Assembly (NCBI GenBank): GCA_964573995.1 | Contig: CAZNLH010000043.1 | Coordinates: 1-14,842 of the forward strand | DNA: 14,842 nt | Origin: CAZNLH01 sp964573995 | GTDB lineage: Bacteria; Gemmatimonadota; CAZMKB01; CAZNLH01 | Direction: 5' to 3' | In this document: in pieces, positions 14,798 to 14,842 of the stretch | Position numbering within the stretch: position 1 is the stretch's first letter | Layout of the letters: each line of letters begins with the position of its first letter | The notes under the pieces: model-generated | Seen by the model: the letters and a program-made list of their open reading frames with translations, nothing else | Told to the model about the DNA's origin: nothing | The model's database searches: none | Position numbers and translations under genes: made by a program

Positions 14798-14827
14798 TTG
14801 ACAACAGATCGCCCACTGTGCTATTAT
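14798..14827 (+). promoter_or_regulatory. Sigma-70 promoter reading out of the right edge
   Basis: TTGACA (14798-14803), an 18-base spacer and TATTAT (14822-14827) nearly match consensus. The gene it serves begins beyond the window. It stands directly after the GGACATT cluster, so that gene may belong to a mobile element and be self-regulated. Confidence 0.6.
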
Positions 14828-14842
14828 CAGGTCATACGAGGT

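Larger units (their letters stand above)
14213..14842. other. Non-coding right flank, likely mobile-element border
   Basis: This 630-base stretch has no convincing intact gene. A frame open from 14213 to 14605 crosses the palindrome and has no recognisable content. From about 14340 onward the DNA looks clearly more AT-rich than the coding region. It contains the palindrome at 14292, a broken frame at 14391-14633, the GGACATT cluster and an outward-reading promoter, each listed separately. The layout suggests a junction between the chromosomal operon and an insertion to the right. Confidence 0.55.

Overview
The window is high-GC bacterial DNA with tightly packed, often overlapping genes. It carries an NtrC-type sigma-54 activator, FliW, a YbhGFSR-type exporter and several palindromic intergenic repeats. 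This fits an environmental proteobacterium, most likely of the former Deltaproteobacteria (Desulfobacterota and relatives). No rRNA or other phylogenetic marker is present, so that placement is an inference. A run of exactly 100 Ns at 5515-5614 shows that the sequence is a scaffold, probably from a draft or metagenome assembly.

Region 1 (1-5251, + strand). A perfect long inverted repeat (102-183) precedes a run of same-strand genes: an MBL-fold hydrolase, a secreted M23 metallopeptidase, a galactokinase-family GHMP kinase with an altered sugar-binding signature, a DUF523/TudS-type desulfurase and orotate phosphoribosyltransferase (pyrE). Peptidase/kinase and desulfurase/pyrE overlap and are probably translationally coupled. 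The run ends in a decayed acyltransferase-3 gene with a frameshift and an apparent internal deletion.

Region 2 (5302-8107, - strand). A second MBL-fold hydrolase is interrupted by the assembly gap, which removes its metal-binding motif. Next come a FliW-like flagellar assembly factor and a full-length NtrC-family response regulator; in transcription order the regulator comes first, then fliW. No kinase, csrA or flagellin gene is in view.

Region 3 (8108-14212). A divergent control region has a consensus-like sigma-70 promoter on each strand. The rightward promoter runs straight into a 38-bp palindrome, a strong candidate TetR operator. Downstream are tetR, a HlyD/YbhG-type membrane fusion protein, two ABC ATPases and two ABC-2 permeases. 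The order matches the E. coli cecR-ybhGFSR cluster, except that YbhF, one tandem protein in E. coli, is here two genes. The two ATPases carry complementary degenerate motifs, predicting one good and one degenerate ATP site in a heterodimer.

Region 4 (14213-14842). There is no convincing intact gene. It holds a REP-like palindrome, a broken reading frame, clustered copies of a GGACATT/AATGTCC motif and a near-consensus promoter reading out of the right edge. This looks like the left flank of a mobile element whose genes lie outside.

I found no clear-cut novel system. The best leads are the altered galactokinase-family enzyme, the TudS-PyrE coupling, the split asymmetric exporter with its operator, and the motif cluster at the right edge.
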